A stretch of 15,406 bases of DNA, from positions 1-15,406 of the forward strand of contig DJAN01000245.1 of NCBI GenBank assembly GCA_002429615.1, in the 5' to 3' direction. This DNA is from Lysobacteraceae bacterium UBA6001. GTDB taxonomy: Bacteria; Pseudomonadota; Gammaproteobacteria; Xanthomonadales; Xanthomonadaceae. A program made the position numbers and the translations under genes. Shown here piece by piece: positions 1 to 9,276 of this stretch (within the stretch, counting starts at the first letter, position 1; each line of letters starts with the position of its first letter). The notes under the pieces are model-generated. The model worked only from the letters and a program-made list of their open reading frames with translations, searched no databases and was not told the DNA's origin.

Positions 1-1259
1 CCCCCGCTGCCGCAGCAGCACCCGCCGCCGTGACGCCCATCCGCATCACCTTCGGCGGCATGGAAGAATGGATCGGCAAGCCCCTGATCGGCGTGCAGGC
101 CGGCGAGATCATCGAACTGCAGCGGCGCGGCGAATCCGAACTGGCCGTGCAGTTCTACAGCTATACCGGCACGCCGACATCCCGCTATGTCTTCCATGCG
201 GACGCCAACAGTGGCGAGTTGGTCATCACCGAGGCGCCCTACAGCGACGCCAAGCAGAAGTGGGCGCAATGGCAGGGGCAGTCGTTGCTTCTGGGCACCA
301 GCACAGGCCGGCTTCTGGGCGGGCTCAACCGCTACCACACGCTGACCGCGCGCCGGGCGGGGATATTGGTGTCGTGGAAGTATTACCGCAGCAATGCCAT
401 TGGCATGACCACGGATGAAGGGAACGAGATCGAGGAAGTCTTCGTCCCGGTTACCGAGGCACTCGTCGCCGCTTCCGCCACTGCCCAGGAAGAAAAGCAG
501 CATCAGGCCGCATTGGCCGCCGAGCGCCGCCGCCAGGATCAGGAAGACAGTGCCAGGATGGCGCAGGCCTTCCTTGGCGGCTTTGTCCAGGGCATGGGCG
601 AGGCGCAGCAGAGTTATCAGCAGCAGGACCAGAAGCAGGCCGAGTTCCTGCGTGATACGCAGTCACAGGTTCGTGCCGTGGAGGCCTATCGCCGCTCGCA
701 GCTGCAGCGCGCGCAGGCCGAGCAGAGCGCGAAATCCGCTGCCGTCGCCGCGCCGGCGCCCGTCCCCGCCACGCCCGCGGCGACGCCTGACAACCGCATC
801 GCCACCGCAACGCCGGCAAAGACCAGCGCCGCCGTGCCACCGAAGACCACCGCAGCAGCAGCGCCCAAGGCCGACGCCGCATCAAGCACGAGCGCGCAGC
901 AGGACGCCCGCGCGCGCCAGCAGGCCGCGCTGGCGGAAGCGGAACGCAAACAGCAGGCAGATTGGCAGGCCTACCTGCAATCGGAAAAGGCCGGCATCCG
1001 CCTGGCGGCCGCCACCTGCCCCGGCGGACAGGGTCGCTACTACATCGGCGGCAAGCGTCCGACGCAGAAGTCCTGCGTCAATGTGCATTACGAAGCACGC
1101 TGCCCGGGCACCCCATCCGGACAAGGCACGCGCGGCATGCTGGCCAATTTCGTGGGCGGCGCCAGCTGCATGGGCGATACTGCCGCGCTCGGCGGCACGC
1201 TGTCGTGCCCGGCCGAACAGGTGCGCGTCGACGTGCTGGAAGTAACCGGCTGCACCTGA
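1..1259 (+). CDS. Unrecognised Ala/Gln-rich protein with Cys-rich C-terminus (5' partial)
   Basis: I do not recognise this protein. The frame is open from base 3 and reads Pro/Ala-rich residues before the first possible start (GTG at 30), so the gene probably begins outside the window and a signal peptide may be missing; from the GTG it is 409 residues. Three parts are visible. Residues about 1-150 are a mixed region with several Trp and Tyr (GKPLIGVQAGEIIELQ, ILVSWKYYRSN), probably beta-rich. Residues about 150-330 are charged and Gln/Ala-rich, likely coiled coil, interrupted by a glycine stretch (FLGGFVQGMGEAQQ) and an Ala/Pro/Thr linker. The last 80 residues hold six cysteines (TCPGG, KSCVN, ARCPG, ASCMG, LSCPA, TGCT), which suggests disulfides and an exported location. 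It is convergent with the tRNA-Pro gene, and no operon partner is visible. The coding call is firm; any function would be a guess. Confidence 0.75.
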   Translation, partial: PAAAAAPAAVTPIRITFGGMEEWIGKPLIGVQAGEIIELQRRGESELAVQFYSYTGTPTSRYVFHADANSGELVITEAPYSDAKQKWAQWQGQSLLLGTSTGRLLGGLNRYHTLTARRAGILVSWKYYRSNAIGMTTDEGNEIEEVFVPVTEALVAASATAQEEKQHQAALAAERRRQDQEDSARMAQAFLGGFVQGMGEAQQSYQQQDQKQAEFLRDTQSQVRAVEAYRRSQLQRAQAEQSAKSAAVAAPAPVPATPAATPDNRIATATPAKTSAAVPPKTTAAAAPKADAASSTSAQQDARARQQAALAEAERKQQADWQAYLQSEKAGIRLAAATCPGGQGRYYIGGKRPTQKSCVNVHYEARCPGTPSGQGTRGMLANFVGGASCMGDTAALGGTLSCPAEQVRVDVLEVTGCT

Positions 1260-1278
1260 GCCACCGCGCAAAGCAAAA

Positions 1279-1304
1279 CGGCCCGCATCATGGGATGCGG
1301 GCCG
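1279..1304 (-). terminator. Rho-independent terminator after tRNA-Pro
   Basis: A perfect 11-bp stem (CGGCCCGCATC with its complement) closes a 4-nt loop. On the minus strand it is followed by TTTTGCTTTG, so it best fits termination of the tRNA-Pro transcript, whose 3' end is 14 nt upstream. On the plus strand the hairpin also lies 19 nt after the stop of the preceding CDS but has no T-run there, so any plus-strand role would be weak. Confidence 0.8.
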
Positions 1305-1318
1305 CTTGGCAAAACATT

Positions 1319-1395
1319 TGGTCGGGGTAGCCGGATTCGAACCGACGACCACCAGTCCCCCAGACTGGTGCGCTACCAGGCTGCGCTATACCCCG
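1319..1395 (-). tRNA. tRNA-Pro (anticodon GGG)
   Basis: A 77-nt cloverleaf is readable on the minus strand. The acceptor stem CGGGGTA pairs with TACCCCG, the D arm contains AGCCTGGTAGC, and the anticodon stem CCAGT/ACTGG encloses the loop CTGGGGG with anticodon GGG (reads CCC, and CCU by wobble). The T arm contains GGTTCGAATCC, and the discriminator A is followed by an encoded CCA. A consensus promoter lies just upstream and a terminator just downstream, so it is probably transcribed on its own. Confidence 0.97.
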
Positions 1396-1430
1396 GAAGG
1401 TTGGTGCACCGCCCTTTCAGGCGGCCTGCG

Positions 1431-1459
1431 ATTATAACGGCTTCGCACGCCGTTGTCGC
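1431..1459 (-). promoter_or_regulatory. Promoter of tRNA-Pro
   Basis: On the minus strand a perfect TATAAT -10 (1431-1436) lies 17 bp downstream of GCGACA (1454-1459), which matches four of six -35 positions. The bases after the -10 are very GC-rich (CGCAGGCCGCC), as in discriminators of stringently controlled stable-RNA promoters. The promoter lies between the merR stop and the tRNA. A 6-bp dyad, AACGGC and GCCGTT with a 7-nt loop (1436-1454), occupies the spacer. Confidence 0.75.
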
Positions 1460-1465
1460 TCGACT

Positions 1466-1822
1466 TCAGCGACGCAGCAACTGCAGGACTTCTTCCAGCT
1501 CCATCCGCACCTGCTTGATGATCTGGTTGCTCAGCGCCGATTCCTCGCGCGCACCCGCACTGTCCAGACGCAGCCGCGCGCCGCCGATGGTGTAACCCTG
1601 TTCGTACAGCAGCCCGCGGATCTGCCGCACCATCAGCACGTCGTGGCGCTGGTAGTAACGACGGTTGCCGCGACGCTTCACCGGCTCGAGGCTGGGAAAC
1701 TCGGTCTCCCAGTAACGCAGCACGTGCGGCTTGACGTCGCACAGCTCGCTCACTTCACCGATGGTGAAGTAGCGCTTGGCCGGAATCGGCGGAAGTTCGC
1801 GGTTACTGCCCGGATCCAGCAT
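1466..1822 (-). CDS. MerR-family transcriptional regulator
   Basis: A 118-residue protein with an N-terminal MerR winged helix-turn-helix: residues about 17-45 ([27 protein letters not shown]) hold the first helices and the conserved LRYWE, and RRGNRRYYQ at about 50-58 is the wing. A short C-terminal helical tail rich in Glu and Leu (about 97-118) probably dimerises. There is no long effector-binding domain and no metal-binding Cys pair, so it belongs with the small MerR proteins that commonly follow ihfA in gammaproteobacteria; its targets are unknown to me. The ATG has a GGAG motif 5-6 nt upstream. The first 20 nt overlap the end of ihfA, so the two are very likely cotranscribed and translationally coupled. 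It is the last gene of the cluster before the tRNA. Confidence 0.92.
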   Translation of the reverse strand: MLDPGSNRELPPIPAKRYFTIGEVSELCDVKPHVLRYWETEFPSLEPVKRRGNRRYYQRHDVLMVRQIRGLLYEQGYTIGGARLRLDSAGAREESALSNQIIKQVRMELEEVLQLLRR

Positions 1823-2102
1823 AAGTCTCCACCCGTTCCTTGAGCTTCTGGCCCGGACGGAAGGTCACCACCGTCCGGGCGGAAATCGGAATTTCCTCGC
1901 CGGTCTTGGGATTGCGACCGGGCCTCTGGTTCTTGCGCCGCAGGTCGAAGTTGCCGAAACCCGACAGCTTCACCTGGCGTCCCTGCTCCAGCGCATCGCG
2001 CAGCACGTCGAAAAACGCGTCGACGAACTCCTTGGCCTCACGCTTGTTCAGACCGACTTCGTCGAACAGGCGCTCGGCCATTTCCGCTTTGGTCAATGCC
2101 AT
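1803..2102 (-). CDS. ihfA: Integration host factor subunit alpha
   Basis: A 99-residue HU/IHF-fold protein. The alpha-helical base is at residues about 1-45 ([27 protein letters not shown]). The signature [23 protein letters not shown] at about 48-70 leads into the DNA-intercalating beta arm, and the conserved Pro is in GRNPKTGE. It should pair with an IHF-beta encoded elsewhere to bend DNA in recombination, replication and promoter control. The ATG follows AGGGGG by 7 nt. It begins 22 nt after pheT, the pheST-ihfA order known from E. coli, so it is probably expressed from the pheST transcript. The C-terminal codons overlap merR. Confidence 0.97.
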   Translation of the reverse strand: MALTKAEMAERLFDEVGLNKREAKEFVDAFFDVLRDALEQGRQVKLSGFGNFDLRRKNQRPGRNPKTGEEIPISARTVVTFRPGQKLKERVETYAGSGQ

Positions 2103-2124
2103 GGCATGCCCCCTGATGACCGCC

Positions 2125-4503
2125 TCAACTCCGGATCCGGGCGCGATGATCGCGCTCGACGGCGGTCACCACGTCGGTCACCACGGCCTCCACATCCCGA
2201 TCCGTGAGCGTGCGCGAGTTATCCTGCAAAATCAAGCCCATAGCCAGACTCTTGAAGCCGGCTTCGACGCCAGGCCCCACGTAGCGGTCGAACAGCAGGA
2301 CATCGCGCAGCAGCGGGCCGATGCTGGCCCGCGCGGTGGCCGCCAGGTCCGCCCAGGCGACCTGCTCGGGGACCAGGAAAGCCAGGTCGCGACGCACCGA
2401 GGGGAAGCGCGACAGCTCGCCTGCCCGCGGCAGCGCACGGGCGGCCAACGGCGCCAGGGCCAGCTCGAAGGCCACCACGTCCACGTCGATTTCCAGCGCC
2501 TTGGCCAGCGCCGGATGCAGCTGGCCGATCCAGCCGATGCACTGGCCATCGCGCCAGATGTCGGCCGAACGGCCGGGGTGGCCGTACGCGCGGATCGACG
2601 GACGGTATTCCAGCAGCGCGCCACTGGCGGCGGCCAGCGAAGCCAGGTCGCCCTTGAGGTCATGGAAATCGACCTTGCGCGCCGGCTCGCCCCATTGCAG
2701 CGCCACGGCATCGCCGCACACCGCGGCCGCGACGTGCAGGGTCTCCACCGGTGCCGCGCCCACTTCGGCGGCGGTGGCGAAGACCTTGCCCAGTTCGAAC
2801 AGGCGCACGCGCCCAGCCTGGCGGGCGGCGTTGCGGCCCAACGTGGCGACCAGGCCCGGCAGCAACGCCGGACGCATCACCGCCAGCTCGGCGCTGAGGG
2901 GATTGGCCAGCGCGACCAGGCCGTCGTGCAGCTGCCACTTGGCGAGCAGCTCGGCCTCGACGAAGGCGTAATTGATGGTTTCCTGCAGATCACGCGCCAC
3001 CAGCTGGGCACGCGCCGCCGACTCTTCGAGCATCGTCTCGGTCGGCATGGCGATGCGGCTGGCGCCGCCCGGCAGCGTGGTCGGGATGCGGTCGTAACCG
3101 TGGATGCGCGCCAGTTCCTCGATCAGATCTTCTTCGATGGCGATATCGAAGCGACGCGTCGGCGCGATGACCTGCCAGCCGGCGGCGTCCGCCTCGACCT
3201 GCATGCCCAGCGCGCGCAGGATGCGCTCGATTTCCGCGTCGGCGATCTCCAGGCCGAGCACGCGCGCGATGCGCGCACGGCGCAGGCCGATGCGCGCGGC
3301 GACCGGCAGGTGCTGCGACAGATCGACCTGGGTGACCGGGCCGGGCGTACCGCCCGCCAGTTCCAGCACCAGCCGGGTGGCCAGCTCGATCGCCTGCGGC
3401 GGCAGCTGCGGGTCCACGCCGCGCTCGAAGCGGTGCCCGGCATCGGTGTGCAGGCCCAGCTTGCGGCCACGGCCCATGATGGCCGCCGGCTGGAAGTGCG
3501 CGGCCTCCAGGAACACGTTGCGGGCCTGGTCGGTGACGCGGGTATCGAAACCGCCCATCAGGCCGGCCAGGCCCACCGGGCGGTCGGCATCGGTGATCAG
3601 CACGAAGCTATCGTCCAGCGTCACGTCACGGCCGTCGAGCAGCTTGAGCGTCTCGCCCGCGCGCGAACGGCGCGCGGCGACCGGGCCCTTCAGCGTGTCG
3701 AGGTCGTAGGCATGCATCGGCTGGCCGAGTTCGAGCATCACGTACTGGGTGATGTCGACCAGCAGAGACACCGGGCGCACGCCGCTGCGGCGCAGGCGCT
3801 CGGCCATCCACACGGGGGTGCGCGCGGCGGGGTCGATGCCCTCGATCACGCGGCCACAGAAGCGCGGCGCTTCGGCACCGGCGTTGAGTTCGACGGCCAG
3901 CGTGCGGCTGGACGCGGCCGGCACCGCCGCGATGTCCAGCGCCACCACTTCGCTGCCGCAGGCGGCGGCGACGTCATAGGCGATGCCGCGCACGCTGAAG
4001 CAGTCGGCGCGGTTCGGCGTCAGCTTGATCTCGATGCTGGCGTCCGGCAGGCCAAGGTATTCGGCCAGCGGCGTGCCCACCGGCGCATCGTCCGGCAGCT
4101 CGAACAGGCCGGAGGCGTCGCTGTCCAGGCCCAACTCCTTGGCCGAGCACAGCATGCCGTTGGATTCCACGCCGCGCAGCTTGGCCGCCTTGATCTTCAG
4201 CTCGCCGATCTGCGCGCCCACCAGCGCCAGCGGCGCGACCAGGCCCGGGCGCGCGTTCGGCGCGCCGCAGACGATCTGCAGGCGTTCACCGCCGCCGGCA
4301 TCGACCTGGCAGACCTGCAGTCGGTCGGCCTCGGGATGACGCACCGCCTCGACGATGCGCGCCACCACCACCTGGCCCAGCGAAGCGCCGAGCGGAGTGA
4401 CCTCTTCGACCTCCAGGCCGATCGCGGTCAGGGTCGCGGCGAGCGCGTCGCGGTCGGCATCGGTGGGGACGTGGCTGCGCAGCCAGTTTTCGGAGAATTT
4501 CAT
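2125..4503 (-). CDS. pheT: Phenylalanine--tRNA ligase, beta subunit
   Basis: A 792-residue protein of normal length for bacterial PheRS-beta. With PheS it forms the heterotetramer that charges tRNA(Phe). Domains in order are: the N-terminal tRNA-binding (EMAP/OB-like) domain at about 40-150 ([26 protein letters not shown]); the B3/B4 editing region at about 200-380 ([18 protein letters not shown] precedes it); the B5 domain at about 400-475; the inactive class II core; and the C-terminal ferredoxin-fold anticodon-binding domain at about 700-792 ([13 protein letters not shown] at its start). The start MKFSENWL is the family start. It lies 40 nt after the pheS stop with no purine-rich ribosome binding site, so reinitiation or coupling from pheS is plausible. 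Confidence 0.98.
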   Translation of the reverse strand: MKFSENWLRSHVPTDADRDALAATLTAIGLEVEEVTPLGASLGQVVVARIVEAVRHPEADRLQVCQVDAGGGERLQIVCGAPNARPGLVAPLALVGAQIGELKIKAAKLRGVESNGMLCSAKELGLDSDASGLFELPDDAPVGTPLAEYLGLPDASIEIKLTPNRADCFSVRGIAYDVAAACGSEVVALDIAAVPAASSRTLAVELNAGAEAPRFCGRVIEGIDPAARTPVWMAERLRRSGVRPVSLLVDITQYVMLELGQPMHAYDLDTLKGPVAARRSRAGETLKLLDGRDVTLDDSFVLITDADRPVGLAGLMGGFDTRVTDQARNVFLEAAHFQPAAIMGRGRKLGLHTDAGHRFERGVDPQLPPQAIELATRLVLELAGGTPGPVTQVDLSQHLPVAARIGLRRARIARVLGLEIADAEIERILRALGMQVEADAAGWQVIAPTRRFDIAIEEDLIEELARIHGYDRIPTTLPGGASRIAMPTETMLEESAARAQLVARDLQETINYAFVEAELLAKWQLHDGLVALANPLSAELAVMRPALLPGLVATLGRNAARQAGRVRLFELGKVFATAAEVGAAPVETLHVAAAVCGDAVALQWGEPARKVDFHDLKGDLASLAAASGALLEYRPSIRAYGHPGRSADIWRDGQCIGWIGQLHPALAKALEIDVDVVAFELALAPLAARALPRAGELSRFPSVRRDLAFLVPEQVAWADLAATARASIGPLLRDVLLFDRYVGPGVEAGFKSLAMGLILQDNSRTLTDRDVEAVVTDVVTAVERDHRARIRS

Positions 4504-4543
4504 GGGAAGCCGGAATCAGGAAGCGAAAGGAGGGGCGTTCGAC

Positions 4544-6035
<1,492 letters not shown>

Positions 6036-6045
6036 TGTTCAGTCC

Positions 6046-6243
6046 TCAGAGGTAGGGAAGCATGCGGTCCAGACGGCCCGCGTCCTCGGCACGAACATGG
6101 TTCGTCTGCCGCAGGTTGCGCTTCCGCTTGGTCGCCTTCTTGGTGAGGATGTGGCTACGGTTGGCGTGGCCAGCCTTGTACTTGCCGGAAGCGGTCTTGC
6201 GGAAACGCTTGGCCGCCGCCCGGTTGGTCTTGATCTTGGGCAT
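6046..6243 (-). CDS. rpmI: 50S ribosomal protein L35
   Basis: A 65-residue, strongly basic ribosomal protein beginning [17 protein letters not shown] and containing [18 protein letters not shown], diagnostic of L35. The reading frame is open 18 codons further upstream, but the family always starts at MPKIKT, and GGA of AAGGACATAGCA lies 7 nt before this ATG. It lies 260 nt after infC, an unusually long gap for this operon that contains a good internal promoter and several hairpins, so rpmI-rplT can probably be transcribed separately from thrS-infC. Confidence 0.98.
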   Translation of the reverse strand: MPKIKTNRAAAKRFRKTASGKYKAGHANRSHILTKKATKRKRNLRQTNHVRAEDAGRLDRMLPYL

Positions 6244-6380
6244 TGCTATGTCCTTGATGGTTTTTATGTCACTGACCAGGGCGGTGGCTCGCGCCACACT
6301 TTCCGTCCATGCCCTCGCCTGCTTTTAAGCTCTTGATTCCAAAGGAACAACAGCCGGTCCTGTCACCGTTTGCACGGCAT

Positions 6381-6419
6381 TCCCGACGGATCGGGCCGCA
6401 CATTATGCCCGGGTCGGGA
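6381..6419. repeat. Interrupted inverted repeat over the rpmI promoter -10
   Basis: The outer arms TCCCGAC (6381-6387) and GTCGGGA (6413-6419) and the inner arms CGGGC (6392-6396) and GCCCG (6407-6411) nest around the AT-rich -10 of the candidate promoter. As DNA it could be an operator. In read-through RNA from infC it would fold into a long hairpin. Confidence 0.5.
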
Positions 6420-6430
6420 AAGTCTTGCAA
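6402..6430 (-). promoter_or_regulatory. Internal promoter for rpmI-rplT
   Basis: On the minus strand TTGCAA (6425-6430) lies exactly 17 bp before CATAAT (6402-6407): four of six and five of six matches to the sigma-70 hexamers. It is 74 nt downstream of the infC stop and leaves a leader of about 150 nt before rpmI. The -10 lies in the loop of a large inverted repeat (6381-6419). Confidence 0.65.
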
Positions 6431-6443
6431 ATCAGCGGGTTCT

Positions 6444-6464
6444 GGCGCGGTCGGCGACCGCGCC
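6444..6464. repeat. Strong 9-bp hairpin downstream of infC
   Basis: GGCGCGGTC and GACCGCGCC form a perfect 9-bp stem with a 3-nt loop, 40 nt after the infC stop. There is no T-run on the minus strand, so it is not a standard intrinsic terminator. It could protect the 3' end of thrS-infC mRNA or pause polymerase before the rpmI promoter. Confidence 0.5.
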
Positions 6465-6503
6465 GGGGCCGATGGTGGCGCGCACCACCGGCCGGAGCTG
6501 GGA

Positions 6504-7031
6504 TCAGCTCTTCTTCTTCGGCGCGATCATCATGACCATCTGCCGGCCTTCCAGGCGCGGACGCGATTCGATCACGATGTCTTCGCCCAGGTCGGCCTCG
6601 ATCCGTGCGGCCATCTCGCGGCCCAGTTCCTGGTGGCTCATCTCGCGGCCACGGAAACGGATGTTGACCTTGACCTTGTCGCCTTCCTCCAGGAAGCGGC
6701 GCATGTTGCGCAGCTTGATCTGGTAGTCGCCCTCGTCCGTGACCGGACGGAACTTCAGCTCCTTGATCTCGACCTGCTTGGTCTTCTTCTTGGCCTCGTT
6801 GGCCTTCTTCTGCTGCTCGAACTTGAACTTGCCGAAGTCCATGATCTTGCAGACCGGCGGGTCGGCCTGGGGCTGGATCTCGACCAGGTCGAGCCCTTCC
6901 TCTTCCGCTTTCGCCAGCGCTTCGTCGCGCGACAACACGCCGATCATTTCGCCATCGCTGCCGATCACGCGCACGCGCGGCACGCGGATTTCTGCGTTTC
7001 GGCGGTTCTGTTTGTTGTCAGGTGTACTGAT
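6504..7031 (-). CDS. infC: Translation initiation factor IF-3 (AUC start)
   Basis: A 175-residue IF3, which binds the 30S subunit, keeps 50S off and checks the start codon and initiator tRNA. The N domain includes [17 protein letters not shown] and the signature [13 protein letters not shown]. The Lys-rich linker ([18 protein letters not shown]) leads to the C domain ([25 protein letters not shown]). The first GTG in frame would lose 16 residues of a conserved N-terminus. The likely start is an ATC at 7029-7031, giving (M)[10 protein letters not shown], preceded by GGGAG at 8-nt spacing. E. coli infC uses AUU, and IF3 represses its own synthesis by discriminating against non-standard starts; the AUC here should work the same way. 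It follows thrS by 62 nt, as in most gammaproteobacteria. Confidence 0.93.
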   Translation of the reverse strand: MSTPDNKQNRRNAEIRVPRVRVIGSDGEMIGVLSRDEALAKAEEEGLDLVEIQPQADPPVCKIMDFGKFKFEQQKKANEAKKKTKQVEIKELKFRPVTDEGDYQIKLRNMRRFLEEGDKVKVNIRFRGREMSHQELGREMAARIEADLGEDIVIESRPRLEGRQMVMMIAPKKKS

Positions 7032-7093
7032 GTTGCAATCTCCCAGGGGAATCGAACCGGCGCTTCCGGAACATCCAGACGGCCGGGGTTGGC

Positions 7094-8998
7094 TTACGCG
7101 GCGTGCTCGGCACGCAGGCGTTCGACGAAGGCGTCCAGGGACATCGTGCCCAGATCCTCGCCCGAACGGGTGCGCACCGCAACGGCGCCATTGTCCCTCT
7201 CGCGGTCACCGACGACCAGCAGGTAGGGCACGCGCTGCAGCGTATGCTCGCGAATCTTATAGCCGATCTTCTCGTTGCGCAAATCGGCCTGGACCCGGAA
7301 GCCTTGATTTGCAAGGGTTTTCCGAACCGATTCTACGTATTCAGCCTGGGCATCGGTGATATTGGCCACCACCACCTGCACCGGAGCCAGCCAGGCCGGG
7401 AAGGAACCGGCGTGGTGCTCGATCAGGATGCCGATGAAACGCTCCATCGAGCCGACGATGGCCCGGTGCAGCATGACCGGGTGCTTTTTCTGGCTGTTTT
7501 CGTCCACGTACTCGGCGCCGAGGCGGCCAGGCATCATGAAATCGACCTGCATGGTGCCCAACTGCCAGGTGCGGCCGATGGCGTCCTTCAGGTGGTACTC
7601 GATCTTCGGGCCATAGAAGGCACCCTCGCCCGGCAGCTCCTGCCACTCCACGCCGGAAGCGCGCAGCGCCGAGCGCAGCGCGCCCTCGGCCTTGTCCCAG
7701 GTGGCGTCGTCGCCCAGGCGCGAATCCGGGCGCAGGGCGATCTTGATCTGGATCTCCTCGAAGCCGAAGTCGGCGTAGACCTTCAGCGCCTGCTCGTGGA
7801 ACGCACGCACCTCGCCTTCGATCTGGCCTTCGGTGCAGAACACATGGCCGTCGTCCTGGGTGAAGCCGCGCACGCGCAGGATGCCGTGCAGCGCGCCGGA
7901 CGGCTCGTTGCGGTGGCACGAGCCGAATTCGCCGTAGCGGATCGGCAGGTCGCGGTAGCTGTGCAGGCCCTGGTTGAACACCTGCACGTGGCCCGGGCAG
8001 TTCATCGGCTTCACCGCGTAGGTCCGCTTCTCGGACTCGGTGAAGAACATGTTGTCCTTGTAGTTGTCCCAGTGGCCGGACTTCTGCCACAGGCTGACGT
8101 CGAGGATCTGCGGGCAGCGCACCTCGCCGTAGCCGGTATCGCGGTACACCTTGCGCATGTGCTGCTCGACGACCTGCCAGATCGACCAGCCCTTCGGGTG
8201 CCAGAACACCAGGCCCGGGGCCTCTTCCTGCAGGTGGAACAGGTCCTGCTGCTTGCCGATGCGGCGGTGGTCGCGCATCTCGGCTTCCTCGATGCGCTTG
8301 ATGTAGGCATCGAGCTGCTTCTTGTCGGCCCAGGCGGTGCCGTAGATGCGCTGCAGCTGCTCGTTCTTGGCATCGCCACGCCAGTAGGCGCCGGAGATGC
8401 GGGTCAGCTTGAAGGCCTTGAGGAAGCGCGTGTTCGGCACGTGCGGGCCGCGGCACATGTCCACGTATTCCTGGTGGTAGTACATGCCCATGGCCTGGAT
8501 GTCGTCGGACATGTCCTCGATCAGGCGCAGCTTGTACTCCTCGCCGCGGGCCTTGAAGATCTCGACGACCTCCGCACGCGGGGTCATCTTCTTGATGACG
8601 TCATAGTCCTGGGCGATCAGCTCGGCCATGCGCTGCTCGATGGCGGCCATGTCCTCGGGCGTGAACGGCCGCTCGGAGTAGATGTCGTAGTAGAAGCCCT
8701 CGGCGATCACCGGGCCGATGACCATCTTCACGTCCGGGTACAGCTGCTTGACCGCATGGCCAACCAGGTGGGCGCTGGAGTGGCGGATGATCTCCAGCCC
8801 CTCCTCGTCCTTCGGCGTGATGATGCGCAGGGTGGCGTCGTGGTCGATGACGTCGCTGGCATCGACCAGCACGCCGTCCACGGCGCCGGCCAGGGTGGCC
8901 TTGGCCAGGCCTGCGCCGATCGACTGGGCGACCTGCATGACGGAAACGGGCTGTTCGTACTCGCGGCGGCTGCCGTCGGGGAGCGTGATCGTGATCAT
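7094..8998 (-). CDS. thrS: Threonine--tRNA ligase
   Basis: A 634-residue ThrRS of normal bacterial length; it charges tRNA(Thr) and hydrolyses Ser-tRNA(Thr). The TGS domain occupies residues about 1-60 ([10 protein letters not shown]). The editing domain includes HSSAH at 73-77 and later [10 protein letters not shown], with the conserved His and Cys residues. The class II core has the zinc ligands in PMNCPGH and GFTQDDGH, motif 2 in [19 protein letters not shown], and motif 3 in [21 protein letters not shown] with its zinc-binding His. The C-terminal anticodon-binding domain starts near [11 protein letters not shown]. The start at MITITLP is the family start; an in-frame GTG lies 24 nt upstream. 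No purine-rich ribosome binding site precedes either. A Thr-rich leader frame and a terminator lie 73-145 nt upstream, so transcription attenuation is likely. Confidence 0.98.
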   Translation of the reverse strand: MITITLPDGSRREYEQPVSVMQVAQSIGAGLAKATLAGAVDGVLVDASDVIDHDATLRIITPKDEEGLEIIRHSSAHLVGHAVKQLYPDVKMVIGPVIAEGFYYDIYSERPFTPEDMAAIEQRMAELIAQDYDVIKKMTPRAEVVEIFKARGEEYKLRLIEDMSDDIQAMGMYYHQEYVDMCRGPHVPNTRFLKAFKLTRISGAYWRGDAKNEQLQRIYGTAWADKKQLDAYIKRIEEAEMRDHRRIGKQQDLFHLQEEAPGLVFWHPKGWSIWQVVEQHMRKVYRDTGYGEVRCPQILDVSLWQKSGHWDNYKDNMFFTESEKRTYAVKPMNCPGHVQVFNQGLHSYRDLPIRYGEFGSCHRNEPSGALHGILRVRGFTQDDGHVFCTEGQIEGEVRAFHEQALKVYADFGFEEIQIKIALRPDSRLGDDATWDKAEGALRSALRASGVEWQELPGEGAFYGPKIEYHLKDAIGRTWQLGTMQVDFMMPGRLGAEYVDENSQKKHPVMLHRAIVGSMERFIGILIEHHAGSFPAWLAPVQVVVANITDAQAEYVESVRKTLANQGFRVQADLRNEKIGYKIREHTLQRVPYLLVVGDRERDNGAVAVRTRSGEDLGTMSLDAFVERLRAEHAA

Positions 8999-9070
8999 GG
9001 GCGGGAATCTGGAGGGAGCCACCGGCGGGAGCCAGGGGCGGGAAAACGGGAAAGGCGCGAGCGCCGGGCG

Positions 9071-9093
9071 AAAAAAAAGCGCCGAGAGGGCGC
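9071..9093 (-). terminator. Intrinsic terminator in the thrS leader (attenuator)
   Basis: On the minus strand a GCGCC/GGCGC stem with a CTCTC loop is followed directly by eight T residues (9071-9078). It ends 72 nt before the thrS ATG. Since the only gene upstream (lacI-type) is on the opposite strand, there is no other transcript for it to terminate; it must act within the thrS leader. Together with the Thr-codon frame just before it, this is the layout of an amino-acid attenuator. Confidence 0.75.
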
Positions 9094-9116
9094 CGGGGGC
9101 CGGGCCTCGTCGGAAA

Positions 9117-9143
9117 TCAGCGCTGGGCGGTGGTAGTGCTCAT
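9117..9143 (-). CDS. Candidate thrS leader peptide (MSTTTAQR)
   Basis: An 8-codon frame reading Met-Ser-Thr-Thr-Thr-Ala-Gln-Arg then TGA, with three Thr codons in a row (ACT ACC ACC). A GAG lies 8 nt before its ATG, a modest ribosome binding site. The stop is 23 nt upstream of the GC hairpin and T8 tract. In known leader-peptide attenuators, ribosomes stalled at codons for a scarce amino acid change the fold of the leader RNA and prevent termination. Here the codon matches the enzyme controlled. Three tandem Thr codons directly before thrS are unlikely to be chance, but translation and the antiterminator fold remain to be shown. Confidence 0.65.
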   Translation of the reverse strand: MSTTTAQR

Positions 9144-9248
9144 GTCGCACGCTCGGCCGGCGTTTCCGCAGGCCACCTTGGCGGGTGGAATCTGGCCAGC
9201 ATGGTAAACCAATCGCGGCGGCGCTGCGCGCCCGGCGCGTGGCATGAT

Positions 9249-9265
9249 GCGGAAGCCGTTTCCGC
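9249..9265. promoter_or_regulatory. Possible autoregulatory operator of the LacI-family gene
   Basis: GCGGAAGCCGTTTCCGC is an odd-length dyad with six-base outer arms, GCGGAA and TTCCGC, ending 11 nt before the chosen start of the LacI-family gene. LacI-family proteins often bind such GC-centred dyads near their own starts. No second copy was seen upstream of the transporter gene, which weakens the case. Confidence 0.3.
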
Positions 9266-9276
9266 CGCGCGAGCCG

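Noticed and set aside
7103..9136. A 677-codon plus-strand frame across thrS
   Set aside because: It is the antisense of thrS with His/Val/Leu-rich low-information sequence and no ribosome binding site; thrS itself is certain.
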